Below, in pieces: positions 52,788-62,770 of a stretch of DNA of 64,000 nucleotides (the first letter of the stretch is position 1; each line of letters opens with the position of its first letter). The position numbers and the translations under genes are program-made. Location: contig CATWVA010000007.1 of NCBI GenBank assembly GCA_958354105.1, positions 1-64,000 of the forward strand, given 5' to 3'. The notes beneath the pieces were generated by a model. The model saw only the letters and a program-made list of their open reading frames with translations. It was not told where the DNA came from and searched no databases. This stretch comes from an uncultured Collinsella sp. (GTDB lineage: Bacteria > Actinomycetota > Coriobacteriia > Coriobacteriales > Coriobacteriaceae).

Positions 52788-53105
52788 CTATGCCACAGGC
52801 TTAACATCATCAATGACGACGTTATCCATAGCAGCTCGATTGATCTGGTGAACGTAGATAGAAAGGCGGATGGCCGTGCGCGACTCCCCGTTAATGAGGA
52901 TGTCGGAGAACACGGGCGCGCAGGAAATATCAAAACCGGTTGGAATCAAAAAACCGCGCGCGATAGCAACGGCCTTAATGGCCTGGTTGACGGCACCGGC
53001 GCCGACACACTGGATGTTGACGGGTACACCATCCTTGACCATGCCGGCGATGGCGCCGGCAACGGACGCGGGCGATGATTTGCTTGATACCTTCAGGCAA
53101 TCCAT
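52788..53105 (-). CDS. spoVS: SpoVS-like protein
   Basis: 105 residues from ATG 53105 (GGAG 7 bp upstream). SSKSSPASVAGAIAG, GAVNQAIKAVAIARG and SEIRTAIRL-like SRTAIRLSIYV match the Alba-fold SpoVS family. It is found in many non-sporulating bacteria, and no sporulation genes are seen here. Likely a nucleic-acid-binding protein. It lies between a GHKL ATPase and miaB, near rny as in Clostridia. Confidence 0.85.
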   Translation of the reverse strand: MDCLKVSSKSSPASVAGAIAGMVKDGVPVNIQCVGAGAVNQAIKAVAIARGFLIPTGFDISCAPVFSDILINGESRTAIRLSIYVHQINRAAMDNVVIDDVKPVA

Positions 53106-53179
53106 GAAGAAACTCCTGCATTTAAAAGTACGTTTTAACTGCAATAACTGTATCGTACCGAGTGGACTCGGTAAAGGCA

Positions 53180-54265
53180 CTATTCCTCTTTGGCAAGATC
53201 AAAGGTCACGGTGATTCGATCACGCGAAACGCGAATCTTTGGGTCGCCGCAAAGGTTGAGATAGTACCGGGCAGCAAGGTCATTAAAATCGCGCTCCACA
53301 GCACGCGAAAACTGTGCCATGTCATCCTTAGCAATACGTAGCCCGCGACGATCCTTCGCGAGATCGACAGGAGCCGGCGCATGCGAGGACGAGTCGCGCT
53401 CGCGCAGCAGACGCGCGGTCACACCGCGAACAGGCTTAATCTGCCCTGCCAAAATACGATGGGCCGTGCGCTCGGACATCTCAAGACCCAAACCCGAACA
53501 GATACGGATAAAGTCCTCGGCATCAGAAGCAAGGCCTAAACGATCGACAACCGGAAGCTCGCTCTCGTCATCAATGAACAGGAGACGAGACGTATCAAGC
53601 CGGCTTGACGCCTGAGCATAAAGGGTCGCGGCAATCTCGGACGGAGAACCAAGATAGACATCGCAACCACGCAACTCCTCGAGCGCAAACTCACAAGCAG
53701 CGCGAATAATATTATGCGGACCGCGAGCACAGACATAACGTCCGTCCTCATCCTTGACGGCCTGGGGCCAGCTGGACTGATCGGCACGCTCACTGAGGCG
53801 GTCGGCCGCGACGCTCACCTTAAAGGCTGAACCAAGATCGACGCCGGACGTGACCACACGGGCCTCATCGGTGTTCTGCTTGATCGAAAACAATGCCATG
53901 CCACGACCGTGAACGCCCCAACGGTCCATCTTCATGCTCTCGAGCTTGGAGGTAACGCGGGCATCAAAGATTCGCTCTTGCATATCCTGCGGAACGCCCG
54001 AACCGTTATCCAGAAAGACAAGCGTGCGGACGCCGTCTTCCTTGGTCGTGGCGAGATAGACCTTGTCGGCGCCGGCATCGCGAGCATTACGGAGCATTTC
54101 GATGACGATATCCTCGACATGCTGAATGTCGTGCTTTGCCTGGCGCCGCTCGGCCTCCGAAACGCGGAGGCGGACATACCCCTCGCCAAGGTTCTCCTCG
54201 ACGCGAAGGTTGCCCTCCCCCGACATCGACGCGATAAATGAGATGAGCTCGTTCGCGTCGCTCAT
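53180..54265 (-). CDS. GHKL ATPase (HATPase_c/MutL-like) of unknown role
   Basis: 361 residues. The N box IVIEMLRNARDAGADKVYL and G1 DNGSGVP, with G2 GVHGRGMALFSI, form a GHKL ATP site like those of gyrB, MutL and Hsp90, not a histidine kinase: there is no H box or membrane part. The C-terminal half is unfamiliar. It starts 2 bp after rny's stop-side gap and is in an operon with rny and spoVS. Confidence 0.8.
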   Translation of the reverse strand: MSDANELISFIASMSGEGNLRVEENLGEGYVRLRVSEAERRQAKHDIQHVEDIVIEMLRNARDAGADKVYLATTKEDGVRTLVFLDNGSGVPQDMQERIFDARVTSKLESMKMDRWGVHGRGMALFSIKQNTDEARVVTSGVDLGSAFKVSVAADRLSERADQSSWPQAVKDEDGRYVCARGPHNIIRAACEFALEELRGCDVYLGSPSEIAATLYAQASSRLDTSRLLFIDDESELPVVDRLGLASDAEDFIRICSGLGLEMSERTAHRILAGQIKPVRGVTARLLRERDSSSHAPAPVDLAKDRRGLRIAKDDMAQFSRAVERDFNDLAARYYLNLCGDPKIRVSRDRITVTFDLAKEE

Positions 54266-54266
54266 G

Positions 54267-55817
54267 TTATTTAGCGATATCGACAGCGCGGCTCTCGCGA
54301 ATCACGACGACGCGCACCTGACCGGGATACTCCATCTCTTCCTCGATCTGATGGGCGATATCGTGAGCCAGGACCGTGGACTGGGCATCGGAAATCTTGT
54401 CCGGCTGGACCATGACGTGGACCTCGCGACCGGCCTGCATGGCATAGGTACGTTCGACGCCGTCATGAGAGTTGGCGATCTCCTCGAGCTTCTCAAGACG
54501 CTTGATGTAGTTCTCGGCAGACTCGCGACGGGCACCGGGGCGAGAGGCAGAGACAGCATCGGCGGCCTGTACCAGGACATCGAGCACCGTATTGGGGTCG
54601 ACATCGGCATGGTGAGCCTCGATAGCGTGGACGATAACGGGCTTCTCGCCATAACGGCGGGCAAGCTCGGCGCCGATGACGGCATGCGGGCCCTCGACGT
54701 CGTGGTCGATTGCCTTGCCCAGGTCGTGCAGCAGGCCGGCGCGCTTGGCGGTCACAACGTCCAGGCCAAGCTCGGAAGCCATCACGCCGCACAGATCAGA
54801 GACCTCGAGGGAATGCTGAAGCACGTTCTGACCAAACGAGGTGCGGTAGCGCAGGGCACCAAGGGTCTTGACGATCTCGGGGTGCAGATCGTGGATGCCG
54901 GTATCGAAGGCAGCCTGCTCGCCAGCCTCGCGCACGCGCTGCTGAACCAAGTCGGCGGCCTTGTGATACATCTCCTCGATACGGGCAGGGTGAATGCGGC
55001 CGTCGGCGATGAGGTTCTCGAGGGCGACACGGGCGGTCTCACGACGGACCGGGTCGAAGCTCGAAAGAACGACGGTCTCGGGCGTGTCGTCGATCACGAG
55101 GTTGACGCCGGAAACCTGCTCGAAGGTCCGAATGTTGCGACCCTCGCGACCGATGATACGGCCCTTGAGGTCATCAGAGGGAATGTGCACGGAGGTAACG
55201 GTGACCTCGGCAGTGTGGTCGGCAGCGCAGCGCTGAATCGCCAGAGACAGAATCTCCTGGGCGGTCTTGTGGCACTCGGCGCGAACCTGCTGCTCGGACT
55301 CGCGAATGATCGTGGCGGCCTCGTGGGTGACCTCGCCGCGAACCTTATCGAGGAGCTCCTTGTGGGCGTCCTCGCGGGTAAGGTCAGCGATACGCTCGAG
55401 CTCGGAGGTCTGCTTTGCGCAGAGCTCCTCGAGCTCACGGGAGCGCTTCTCGACCTGACCGGCCTGGCTGGACAGCTGATGCTCGCGCTTGTCGAGAGCG
55501 TCGTTGCGGCGATCAAGGGATTCCTCGCGCTGCATCACGCGGTTCTCGAGCGTACGAATCTCGTTCTTACGCTGCTTGTCCTCGGCCTCGGCGGCCTGCT
55601 TGTTCTTGATGATCTCCTCTTTAGCCTCGAGCAGAGCCTCTTTTTTGAGGGTCTCGGCCTGACGCTTGGCATCACCGATCAGGGACTCAGCCTGTGCGTG
55701 TGCCGACTGGATTTTTTCGTCGGCCTCGTGAAGACTACCCTGCTTGGCGGTGCGCATGTAGGCAATGGCGGCGATGGCACCCAAAACGATGCCAACGAGC
55801 GCTGCGATGATAGGCAT
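54267..55817 (-). CDS. rny: Ribonuclease Y
   Basis: 516 residues from ATG 55817 (AAGGAG 5 bp upstream; GTG 55823 sits in the Shine-Dalgarno). It has an N-terminal membrane helix, a long coiled coil (residues 30-190), KH domain ([16 protein letters not shown]) and HD domain ([12 protein letters not shown]). It starts mRNA decay at the membrane. It heads the rny-GHKL ATPase run. Confidence 0.95.
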   Translation of the reverse strand: MPIIAALVGIVLGAIAAIAYMRTAKQGSLHEADEKIQSAHAQAESLIGDAKRQAETLKKEALLEAKEEIIKNKQAAEAEDKQRKNEIRTLENRVMQREESLDRRNDALDKREHQLSSQAGQVEKRSRELEELCAKQTSELERIADLTREDAHKELLDKVRGEVTHEAATIIRESEQQVRAECHKTAQEILSLAIQRCAADHTAEVTVTSVHIPSDDLKGRIIGREGRNIRTFEQVSGVNLVIDDTPETVVLSSFDPVRRETARVALENLIADGRIHPARIEEMYHKAADLVQQRVREAGEQAAFDTGIHDLHPEIVKTLGALRYRTSFGQNVLQHSLEVSDLCGVMASELGLDVVTAKRAGLLHDLGKAIDHDVEGPHAVIGAELARRYGEKPVIVHAIEAHHADVDPNTVLDVLVQAADAVSASRPGARRESAENYIKRLEKLEEIANSHDGVERTYAMQAGREVHVMVQPDKISDAQSTVLAHDIAHQIEEEMEYPGQVRVVVIRESRAVDIAK

Positions 55818-56074
55818 GCTCACTCCTTTTTATGGATTCGTTACACAACAAAGCGAACCGTCCTTACGAACGGCTCGCGACATTTGAGTAATATGGGCGC
55901 AGCTTATGCGGGTCGGATACAGATAAACATATAAACAAACTCATCACAGATGAGCACATATCACAAAGCAAATGACGCTGTTTATCGTACGTTGAACCAC
56001 AACAACTGTCAAATAAATGCCCCCAACACGGCGGCTAAAACGCGGTGAACGGCAGGGCCACAAAACGCATACGC

Positions 56075-56767
56075 CTAAACCGCACATTCCTCGCGTTCGG
56101 CATCGAGACGTGCCTTAACGGCATCGGCGGCGATGTGATACGAGAAGCCCTTGCCCATCAAAAACCGAACCAGTTTTTCGAATCCGCGCGTCTCTGGAAC
56201 ACGCCGCTTGGCGAGCAGGGCTGACGCACGCGCCAAATCGTCTTCGACGGCAAAATAATCCTCGGGATAACCGGGAATGTCATCGAGCACGACATGACGG
56301 CGCTTGAGCTCGGTCTCGATTTTACGCTGTCCCCAACCGCGCCGCTTGCGTTCCTCGATAAAGTACGAGCAAAAGCGGTTCTCGTCTAAAAAGCGATACT
56401 CGGTGGCGCGCTCGACGGCGAAATCGATCGCGGGCTGGCGAAAGCCGTAGCGTGCCAACTTGTCACGGACCTCACCCGTCGCATGGTCGCGGCGCGATAG
56501 CATCTCGGTCACCATGGTAAGTGCACATTTACGCTCGATGAGCTGCACCGCTTCACGAAAGTTATCCCAATCACAGGGAAGATCGGGGCGATTTTTGACA
56601 TACAAGCGCGCGACCCGCACGGGAATCCAAATGGACCGCTCAAAACCGCCCTCAAGCTCACAATCGATATGTGCGCAAGGCTTTTTGGACGCATACCCGC
56701 TCGAGAACGAGGAGGCCGCCTTCTTATCGGGAAAGACGACCGTGGCCTCGGTCACAGTATACGACAT
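56075..56767 (-). CDS. recX: Regulatory protein RecX
   Basis: 230 residues. It has an unusual N-terminal extension of about 80 residues, then the RecX three-helix repeats with RRDHATGEVRDKLARYGF and RRGWGQRKIETELKRR. It modulates RecA filaments. It lies 11 bp after recA, as usual. The 257-bp gap upstream toward rny shows no gene. Confidence 0.92.
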   Translation of the reverse strand: MSYTVTEATVVFPDKKAASSFSSGYASKKPCAHIDCELEGGFERSIWIPVRVARLYVKNRPDLPCDWDNFREAVQLIERKCALTMVTEMLSRRDHATGEVRDKLARYGFRQPAIDFAVERATEYRFLDENRFCSYFIEERKRRGWGQRKIETELKRRHVVLDDIPGYPEDYFAVEDDLARASALLAKRRVPETRGFEKLVRFLMGKGFSYHIAADAVKARLDAEREECAV

Positions 56768-56778
56768 GAGCGTAACCG

Positions 56779-57927
56779 CTACTCGTCGTCATCATCGAGC
56801 ATGGCGGAACCATCGATGGCGTAAAGCTCGTCAAACTCCTCAGGCGCAGGCTGATCGGTCAGCTCGACCTCGGACGGAGCATCGTCGTCAAACTCAAGCC
56901 CGCAGGCAAGGCGGACCTTATGCTCAATCTCGTCGGCGCAATCGGGGTGTTCGCGCAGGAACGCCTTGGCGGCCTCGCGACCGTTGCCGAGCTTGTCCTC
57001 GCCATAGGCAAACCAAGAGCCCATCTTCTTGCAGATGCCGCACTCGACAGCCATGTCCAGAATCGAGCCCTCCTTAGAGATGCCCGTACCGTACATGATG
57101 TCGAACTCAGCAGAACGGAACGGAGCTGCCACCTTGTTCTTAACGACCTTGGCGCGCACGCGGTTACCGATAACCTCATCCTTAAGCTTAATGCTGTCGA
57201 TGCGGCGAATGTCGATACGCACCGAAGAGAAGAACTTAAGGGCGCGGCCGCCCGTCGTGGTCTCGGGGTTGCCGAACATGACGCCGATCTTCTCTCGCAG
57301 CTGGTTAATGAAGATGCATGTCGTGTTGGACTTGGACAGCGAGCCGGCGAGCTTGCGGAGCGCCTGACTCATCAGACGAGCTTGCAATCCGACCGTGGTA
57401 TCGCCGATCTCTCCCTCGATCTCGGCACGCGGGGTCAGCGCGGCGACGGAGTCGACGACGATGGCATCGATGGCGCCGGAACGCACGAGCATGTCAACAA
57501 TCTCGAGCGCCTGCTCACCCGTATCAGGCTGGGAAATCAGTACCTCGTCGATATCCACGCCAATGCGCGCGGCATACGTGGGATCGAGCGCGTGCTCGGC
57601 ATCGATAAATGCCACCACGCCACCCATTGCCTGGGCTTCGGCCAGGATCTCGAGCGAAAGCGTCGTCTTACCGGAGGACTCAGGACCGTAAATCTCGACG
57701 ATACGGCCGCGCGGCACACCGCCGATACCCAGAGCGGCATCGAGTGCCAGAGCGCCCGTGGGGATGGCCTCAACCTCAAGCTCGGGGCCGCCGTCACCAT
57801 ACCTCATGATGGAGCCTTGACCGAACTTCTTCTCGATCTCGGCCTTGGTGGTGGCGATCATCTCATCGCGCTCTTTACCCGTCGTGCGAGCATGAACGGT
57901 ACGTACGGGACCTGAATTCTTGGCCAT
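56779..57927 (-). CDS. recA: Recombinase A
   Basis: 382 residues from ATG 57927 (GAGGAGG 7 bp upstream). Walker A is [10 protein letters not shown]2 is [19 protein letters not shown], and the C-terminal tail is acidic. It catalyses strand exchange and LexA cleavage. A strong promoter with an SOS box in its spacer lies upstream at 57958-57986. Confidence 0.97.
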   Translation of the reverse strand: MAKNSGPVRTVHARTTGKERDEMIATTKAEIEKKFGQGSIMRYGDGGPELEVEAIPTGALALDAALGIGGVPRGRIVEIYGPESSGKTTLSLEILAEAQAMGGVVAFIDAEHALDPTYAARIGVDIDEVLISQPDTGEQALEIVDMLVRSGAIDAIVVDSVAALTPRAEIEGEIGDTTVGLQARLMSQALRKLAGSLSKSNTTCIFINQLREKIGVMFGNPETTTGGRALKFFSSVRIDIRRIDSIKLKDEVIGNRVRAKVVKNKVAAPFRSAEFDIMYGTGISKEGSILDMAVECGICKKMGSWFAYGEDKLGNGREAAKAFLREHPDCADEIEHKVRLACGLEFDDDAPSEVELTDQPAPEEFDELYAIDGSAMLDDDDE

Positions 57928-57957
57928 GAATAGCCCTCCTCTTAACAACCTGCATCG

Positions 57958-57986
57958 ATAATAAACGAACGGCTGTTCGTGGTCAA
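57958..57986 (-). promoter_or_regulatory. recA promoter with SOS box in the spacer
   Basis: On the minus strand TTGACC (57981-57986) and TATTAT (57958-57963) are 17 bp apart. The spacer holds GAACAGCCGTTC (57967-57978), so bound LexA would block RNA polymerase directly. Confidence 0.8.
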
Positions 57987-58024
57987 CCGTTCAGGCCAAT
58001 CATATGCAGGCAGTCTTTCCAAAA

Positions 58025-58064
58025 CCCAACCAAACGCCGACCAAACACTGACCAAATGCTTGAC
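58025..58064 (-). repeat. 11-bp tandem TTTGGTC repeats upstream of recA
   Basis: On the minus strand three to four copies of (C/T)xTTTGGTCxG follow GTCAAG at 11-bp spacing, ending about 38 bp before the -35 box. The first 27 bases match 7522-7548 at 25 positions. Confidence 0.6.
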
Positions 58065-58153
58065 CACAAAGGGGCAAATAAGAACAAGAAAGGCAAAAAT
58101 ACACCTATGACCAGTGCAAACGCTAAATTCGTCAGGGGTCCCTATCTCCACAA

Positions 58154-58177
58154 TTAAGGGGCCCGAAGGCCCCTTAA
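58154..58177 (-). terminator. Hairpin after cinA
   Basis: TTAAGGGGCC pairs with GGCCCCTTAA around CGAA. It lies 7 bp past the cinA stop. There is no clear T run on the minus strand, so termination efficiency is uncertain. Confidence 0.6.
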
Positions 58178-58184
58178 AACACGT

Positions 58185-58715
58185 CTATTCCATAGAGTTA
58201 AGCACAAGGGCAATGCGTCCCAATGCCTCCGCGACCGCATGGGCACGAATACACGAACGGTCGCCCTCATAGTGGCAGCGCACAGAGTCCACGACCGGCA
58301 CTTCCCCATCAGCCGCGCGATACGCCCAGCCAATATAGAAAGTGCCAGCCGGATCGTCCTCAGTGCCGCCGCCGGGGCCGGCATAACCCGTTGCGCTCAC
58401 TGCAATATCGCTCTGGTACAGCTCCAGCGAACGCGCCGCCATCTCGCGCGCGGTCTGATGCGACACCGCGGTATAGCGGTCGAGCGTCTCCTGATCAACA
58501 CCCAAAACGCGATGCTTGATCTCATCGCAGTAGGTCACCGCACCGCCACGCAGCACCGCCGAGGCGCCCGGGATATCGGCAATCGTCGAGTCGATCATAC
58601 CTGCTGTCAGCGACTCAGCCGTCGAAACCGTCACGCCCCGAGCGCTCGCGCGCTCGACAATATGACGCGCCAGCTCCTCGTTATGTGCGGAAATCTGCTC
58701 AAAAGAGTCCGTCAT
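58185..58715 (-). CDS. cinA: CinA C-terminal-type nicotinamide-nucleotide amidohydrolase
   Basis: 176 residues from ATG 58715. STAESLTAGMIDSTIADIPGAS (catalytic Ser in AESLT), AVTYCDEIKH, AVSHQTAREMA and SATGYAGPGG are the CinA C-terminal (PncC) signatures. The N-terminal molybdopterin-like domain is absent, so this is a stand-alone deamidase for NAD recycling. It lies between pgsA and recA, a conserved pgsA-cinA-recA order. Confidence 0.93.
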   Translation of the reverse strand: MTDSFEQISAHNEELARHIVERASARGVTVSTAESLTAGMIDSTIADIPGASAVLRGGAVTYCDEIKHRVLGVDQETLDRYTAVSHQTAREMAARSLELYQSDIAVSATGYAGPGGGTEDDPAGTFYIGWAYRAADGEVPVVDSVRCHYEGDRSCIRAHAVAEALGRIALVLNSME

Positions 58716-58727
58716 ACCCACCAGAAC

Positions 58728-59366
58728 CTAGACCGAAAAGACGATCTTGCGGCAGTTCCAGAAGTACTGGGCGCCCGAGATAACGGTCAGGACAACGGCA
58801 ACGGCGTACAGGAAGCGCGACACCGAGTAGATGCCGAGCGTCAGCGCCAGCGGGCCAAGGTGCAAGCCGGCCATCGCAAAGACGCACAGGTAACCGCAGA
58901 TGGAGACCATCGTGGTCGCCGTCTTGTACTTGCCAAGCTTATCGGCGGCAACGACCACGCCGGCGGCACTCGCAACCATGCGCAGGGCGCTTACCAGCAG
59001 CTCGCGGAACAAGATGATGAACACGGACCAAACCGACACGGCACCAAAGTCCAAGAATAGCAGCAGGGCCGAGAATACGAGCAGCTTGTCGGCGATGGGG
59101 TCCAAGAATTTACCGAAGTCGGTAATCTCGTTGCGCGAGCGCGCCAGGTAGCCGTCAACCTTATCGGTGCACGACAGGATGACGTACAGAATGAAGGCAG
59201 CGGCGGCGAGCGGGCCGTCGAAGGTGCTCCAATCTGTACCGGCAACACTCGTGTGAGAAAGCGCCGACACAATCATGAACACCGGGATAAAGACGATGCG
59301 AACGCACGTCACGATGTTGGCGGGCGTCCAAACACTCGTCAGTTCCTTATTGCTCTCGTTTGCCAC
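58728..59366 (-). CDS. pgsA: CDP-diacylglycerol-glycerol-3-phosphate 3-phosphatidyltransferase
   Basis: 212 residues with several membrane helices. The motif TDKVDGYLAR-x8-G-KFLDPIADK is a complete CDP-alcohol site, with Lys for the usual Trp position. It makes phosphatidylglycerol-phosphate. The operon order rimO-pgsA-cinA-recA is common in Gram-positives. Confidence 0.93.
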   Translation of the reverse strand: MANESNKELTSVWTPANIVTCVRIVFIPVFMIVSALSHTSVAGTDWSTFDGPLAAAAFILYVILSCTDKVDGYLARSRNEITDFGKFLDPIADKLLVFSALLLFLDFGAVSVWSVFIILFRELLVSALRMVASAAGVVVAADKLGKYKTATTMVSICGYLCVFAMAGLHLGPLALTLGIYSVSRFLYAVAVVLTVISGAQYFWNCRKIVFSV

Positions 59367-59375
59367 GACGCTCTC

Positions 59376-60725
59376 CTACTCCACAACATGGCCGATAAGC
59401 TCATAGCAGAAGCTATCGGTAAACTCGACCGTCAGAATATCGCCCACAGATGCCTCGCTGGCATCCAGATGCACCGCGCCATCGGAATCAGGCGCCTGGA
59501 ACCAGGCATGTCCGATCAGCTCGGCGCCGTCCTCGGTCTCTTCGATACCGTCGACAATCACCTGGGCGCGCTCGCCCACATGTGCGGCAGTTGCAGCAAA
59601 ACCGAGCGACTCGGCCAGGTCCATGGCCTCCTGGGCGCGCTCGAGCTTGACCTCTTCGTCGACCTGGCCCTCCATCTTGGCGGCCAGGCTGCCCTCCTCC
59701 TGCGAGTAGGCAAAGACGCTCGTGTAGTCGAAGCCGACGGTGTCCATAAAGTCGATAAGGTCGCGGAACTCGTCGTCGGTCTCGGTCGGGAAGCCGACCA
59801 TGGCCGTGGAACGGATCACGATGCCGGGGATGCGCTCACGCAGATCGCGGAACAGGTCCTCGAGCTCCTGGCGCGAACCAGAACGGCGCATAGCCTTGAG
59901 GATGCGCGCGTCGCAGTGCTGCACGGGGATATCGATATAGGGCAGCACCTCGGGCGTATCACGAATGGTCTCAATGAGCTCGTCAGTCATGCCCTCGGGC
60001 TGCAAGTAGAGCACACGGACCCAGACGTTCTGCGGACGCACGGCCTCGGCGACGGCGCGCAGCAGCTGCGCCAGATTGCGCGGCGAGCCATCGGTGACGT
60101 CTTCGTCGGCAAAGTCGGTGCCCCAAATACCCGTGTCCTGGCCGATCAGCACGATCTCGCGCACACCGCCGGCAACCAGGTCGCGTACCTCGGAGATAAT
60201 GCTCTCGGCATTGCGCGAATGATAGCGACCGCGAATATACGGGATCATGCAGAAGCTGCAGAAACGGTTGCAGCCATCGGAAATCTTGACGTAAGCAACG
60301 GCGCCCTCGACAGTGCGCTTGACTTGCGGAATATAGGCAGCGATCTCACGCTCGACACCCAGCACGCCATCGATGACCGCCACGATGCCGTCCTCCTCGT
60401 CGGCCTTCACAAAGGCAGCGACCTCGGGCAGCTCATCGGGCAGGTCGTCGCCATAGCGCGACGGCACACAGCCGCACATGACGATGGGACAAGAACGAAC
60501 GCCGTCCTGAACCTCGTTGGCGAGCTCGAGCGTGGTCTCGATGCTCTCGGACGTTGCGGAGGCGAGGAACGAGCATGTATTGACGATGGCGATATCGGCA
60601 TCCTGTGGGTCGAATGCCTCCTCGTAGCCCGCGGCGGTCAAAAGAGAACGCATGCGGTCGGTGTCAACCTCGTTCTTAGCGCACCCGAGGGTGATGTAGA
60701 GCACGGAGCCCAACGGTGTATCCAT
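59376..60725 (-). CDS. rimO: Ribosomal protein S12 methylthiotransferase
   Basis: 449 residues. UPF0004 with ITLGCAKNEVDTDRM, radical SAM motif CNRFCSFC, and a TRAM domain to the end. SAM-motif context distinguishes it from MiaB (SMIPYIRGRYHSR as MIPYIRGRYHS). It modifies Asp of protein S12. It lies in the run with pgsA and yajQ. Confidence 0.95.
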   Translation of the reverse strand: MDTPLGSVLYITLGCAKNEVDTDRMRSLLTAAGYEEAFDPQDADIAIVNTCSFLASATSESIETTLELANEVQDGVRSCPIVMCGCVPSRYGDDLPDELPEVAAFVKADEEDGIVAVIDGVLGVEREIAAYIPQVKRTVEGAVAYVKISDGCNRFCSFCMIPYIRGRYHSRNAESIISEVRDLVAGGVREIVLIGQDTGIWGTDFADEDVTDGSPRNLAQLLRAVAEAVRPQNVWVRVLYLQPEGMTDELIETIRDTPEVLPYIDIPVQHCDARILKAMRRSGSRQELEDLFRDLRERIPGIVIRSTAMVGFPTETDDEFRDLIDFMDTVGFDYTSVFAYSQEEGSLAAKMEGQVDEEVKLERAQEAMDLAESLGFAATAAHVGERAQVIVDGIEETEDGAELIGHAWFQAPDSDGAVHLDASEASVGDILTVEFTDSFCYELIGHVVE

Positions 60726-60752
60726 GTTGGAGAGCAGTCCTTTCGAATGATA

Positions 60753-61250
60753 TTAGCGGTAGTTGGTGAACTGCAGCGGCTGGCCGTAGTCCTGGTCGCG
60801 CAGGAATTGGATAACGGTCTGCAACGCGTCCTTCGAAGCAGAGGAAACACGCAGCTTCTCGGCCTCGATGGTCACCTTGACCTTGAGCTTTTGGTCCTTG
60901 ATGTCCTTATTGATCTTCTTGGCGGTCGCCTGGTCGATACCCTCGACGATATGGCCGAGCACGCGCACGGTGCCGCCCGATGCCGCCTGCGGAGCATCCC
61001 ACGAGACAGCCTTGAGGTCGATGCCGCGCTTGATGAGCTTGGAGCTCAGGACATCGATGATCTGCTTGGAGACAAAGTCGGCCGGGGCGTTGATCGTAAA
61101 GAGCTTGTCGCCCTTCGAAAGCTCGATCGTGGCGCCGGAATCCTTCAGGTCATAGCGCTGGGAAATCTCGCGCGTGGTCTGCTGGAAGGCGTTGTCGACC
61201 TCTTGCATGTTGACCTCGGACACGACGTCGAAGCTGGAATCTTTAGCCAT
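60753..61250 (-). CDS. yajQ: YajQ family nucleotide-binding protein
   Basis: 165 residues. The opening SSFDVVSEVNMQEVDNAF and QDYGQPLQFTNYR end are the standard YajQ signatures; the two ferredoxin-like domains lie between. The family binds nucleotides, including cyclic di-GMP in some species. Function in this organism is unproven. Confidence 0.95.
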   Translation of the reverse strand: MAKDSSFDVVSEVNMQEVDNAFQQTTREISQRYDLKDSGATIELSKGDKLFTINAPADFVSKQIIDVLSSKLIKRGIDLKAVSWDAPQAASGGTVRVLGHIVEGIDQATAKKINKDIKDQKLKVKVTIEAEKLRVSSASKDALQTVIQFLRDQDYGQPLQFTNYR

Positions 61251-61276
61251 GATGTTTCCTTTCGCGTACGAACGGC

Positions 61277-62770
61277 TTAGTAGCTATCGTACGAATAGTC
61301 GGTAGAATCGGTGGGCGTCTGGCCGTCAGTTGCGGTATCGGCGCCATCCGTGGACTGGGCATCGGTGCCGTCGGTGGTGTCGGCACCATCAGAACTTTCA
61401 CCATTCTCGGAATCAGTCGTCTCCTTCTTGGGAACGGTGATCGTCACGCGCGCCACGCCCGAGGTCTTGGTATCGTAACGGACCTTTTCGCCGTTCTTGG
61501 TAACGGTGACATCGGAAGGCTTAGACGTGGTGATCTCGATCGAGGACTCGGGCGTGTACTCCTGCTCAAAGGGGCCAGTCGCCTGGGCGCCATAGACCGA
61601 CTTTCCGTCGACCTTGACCTCAATCCACGCGGTCTTTCCCTTGGCAACGGAGACCTTAACCTTTGTGACCTCGTTCTCTTCCTTCTTGGCCGTCGTCTTG
61701 GCGGCGTCCGAATCAGTCGACTCGTCAGTCGGCTCATCGGTGTCTTCGTCCTCGTCGACCGTTTCGGTCTTCTTAGAAGACTTCTTGGTCGTCGTCTTGG
61801 TAACAGCGGGCGTCTCGGGCGTGGTCTCGGGCGTCGAAGATGCGCAGCCGCGCAGAAGTACCACGATGAGCACGATCAGCAGCAACGCCACGGCACCGAT
61901 ACCGGCGTAGACGATACGCGGATCGAGCCCGTTGTTTTGAGGAGCACGGGAACCGCCGCGTCCACGACTGGAACTGCTGCGGCCGCCTCCCTGAGGCATA
62001 CGGCCACGATTGCTATCGGAACGGCCGCAATAGCCACCCTGTCCCTGAAGGCTGCGCTGACCCGAGCGGGGCACAAGTTCACCGCGGCCTTGATAGCCAC
62101 GCTGGCCCGCACGCGGAGCCGAAGAGCGCTGGCCATACGGCTGTGGTTGAGAGCGAAGACGCGGCGTCACCTGCGTGGTATCGGCGTCCGCATAGCCACT
62201 GCGAGAGCGTCCGGTGGAGATACCACGGTGACCGCGATCGGAATAGCCGCCGTCGCCGTAGCCGGCACGAGGGTCACGCGCCACGCCGCGGGCAGCGGGA
62301 AGTGCACGGTCCTCGGGCATCGGCGTACTGCGGAACCGGTCACGCTGCGAGCGAATCTCCTCGCCCGAACCCGTCTCGGTAATATAACCGGCCTGCTGAG
62401 GACGCTGTCCATAGCGAGTCGAACGACCGCCCTGAACCATCAGGAAGCGCCCGTTATCGACAGAGGAACGCGAATTGACGTAGCCGGCGGCGTCCTGGAA
62501 ACGACCGCCCTGCTGCGACGTCTCGCGCTCGTATGCCATCAGCTCGTCAAAGTAGGCATTGACGACCTCGCGTGGATTGAGGCCCAAAAAGCGAGCATAG
62601 CTCGAAATCATGCCCTGCGCATAGCCGCGCGGCGGCATCGAAGCAAAGTTACCGGTCTCGAAAAACTCGATGATCTGCGGCCTGATTTTGATGGTGTTGG
62701 CGACCTGCTGAATGGAAAGGCCCATTCGGCGACGCTGCTCGAGCAGCATGTCACCAAAGCGTGCAGCCAT
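61277..62770 (-). CDS. RodZ-like helix-turn-helix membrane protein
   Basis: 497 residues. An N-terminal Xre-type HTH (LLEQRRRMGLSIQQVANTIKI) as in RodZ is followed by a very Arg/Gly/Gln/Ser-rich region (residues about 90-280), one membrane helix (about residues 287-308), a Thr/Lys/Asp/Glu-rich linker and a C-terminal DUF4115-like beta domain ending in a Ser/Asp/Gly/Thr tail. RodZ binds the MreB cytoskeleton. The RGQ-rich middle is unusual. The ATG overlaps the ftsK stop. Confidence 0.85.
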   Translation of the reverse strand: MAARFGDMLLEQRRRMGLSIQQVANTIKIRPQIIEFFETGNFASMPPRGYAQGMISSYARFLGLNPREVVNAYFDELMAYERETSQQGGRFQDAAGYVNSRSSVDNGRFLMVQGGRSTRYGQRPQQAGYITETGSGEEIRSQRDRFRSTPMPEDRALPAARGVARDPRAGYGDGGYSDRGHRGISTGRSRSGYADADTTQVTPRLRSQPQPYGQRSSAPRAGQRGYQGRGELVPRSGQRSLQGQGGYCGRSDSNRGRMPQGGGRSSSSRGRGGSRAPQNNGLDPRIVYAGIGAVALLLIVLIVVLLRGCASSTPETTPETPAVTKTTTKKSSKKTETVDEDEDTDEPTDESTDSDAAKTTAKKEENEVTKVKVSVAKGKTAWIEVKVDGKSVYGAQATGPFEQEYTPESSIEITTSKPSDVTVTKNGEKVRYDTKTSGVARVTITVPKKETTDSENGESSDGADTTDGTDAQSTDGADTATDGQTPTDSTDYSYDSY

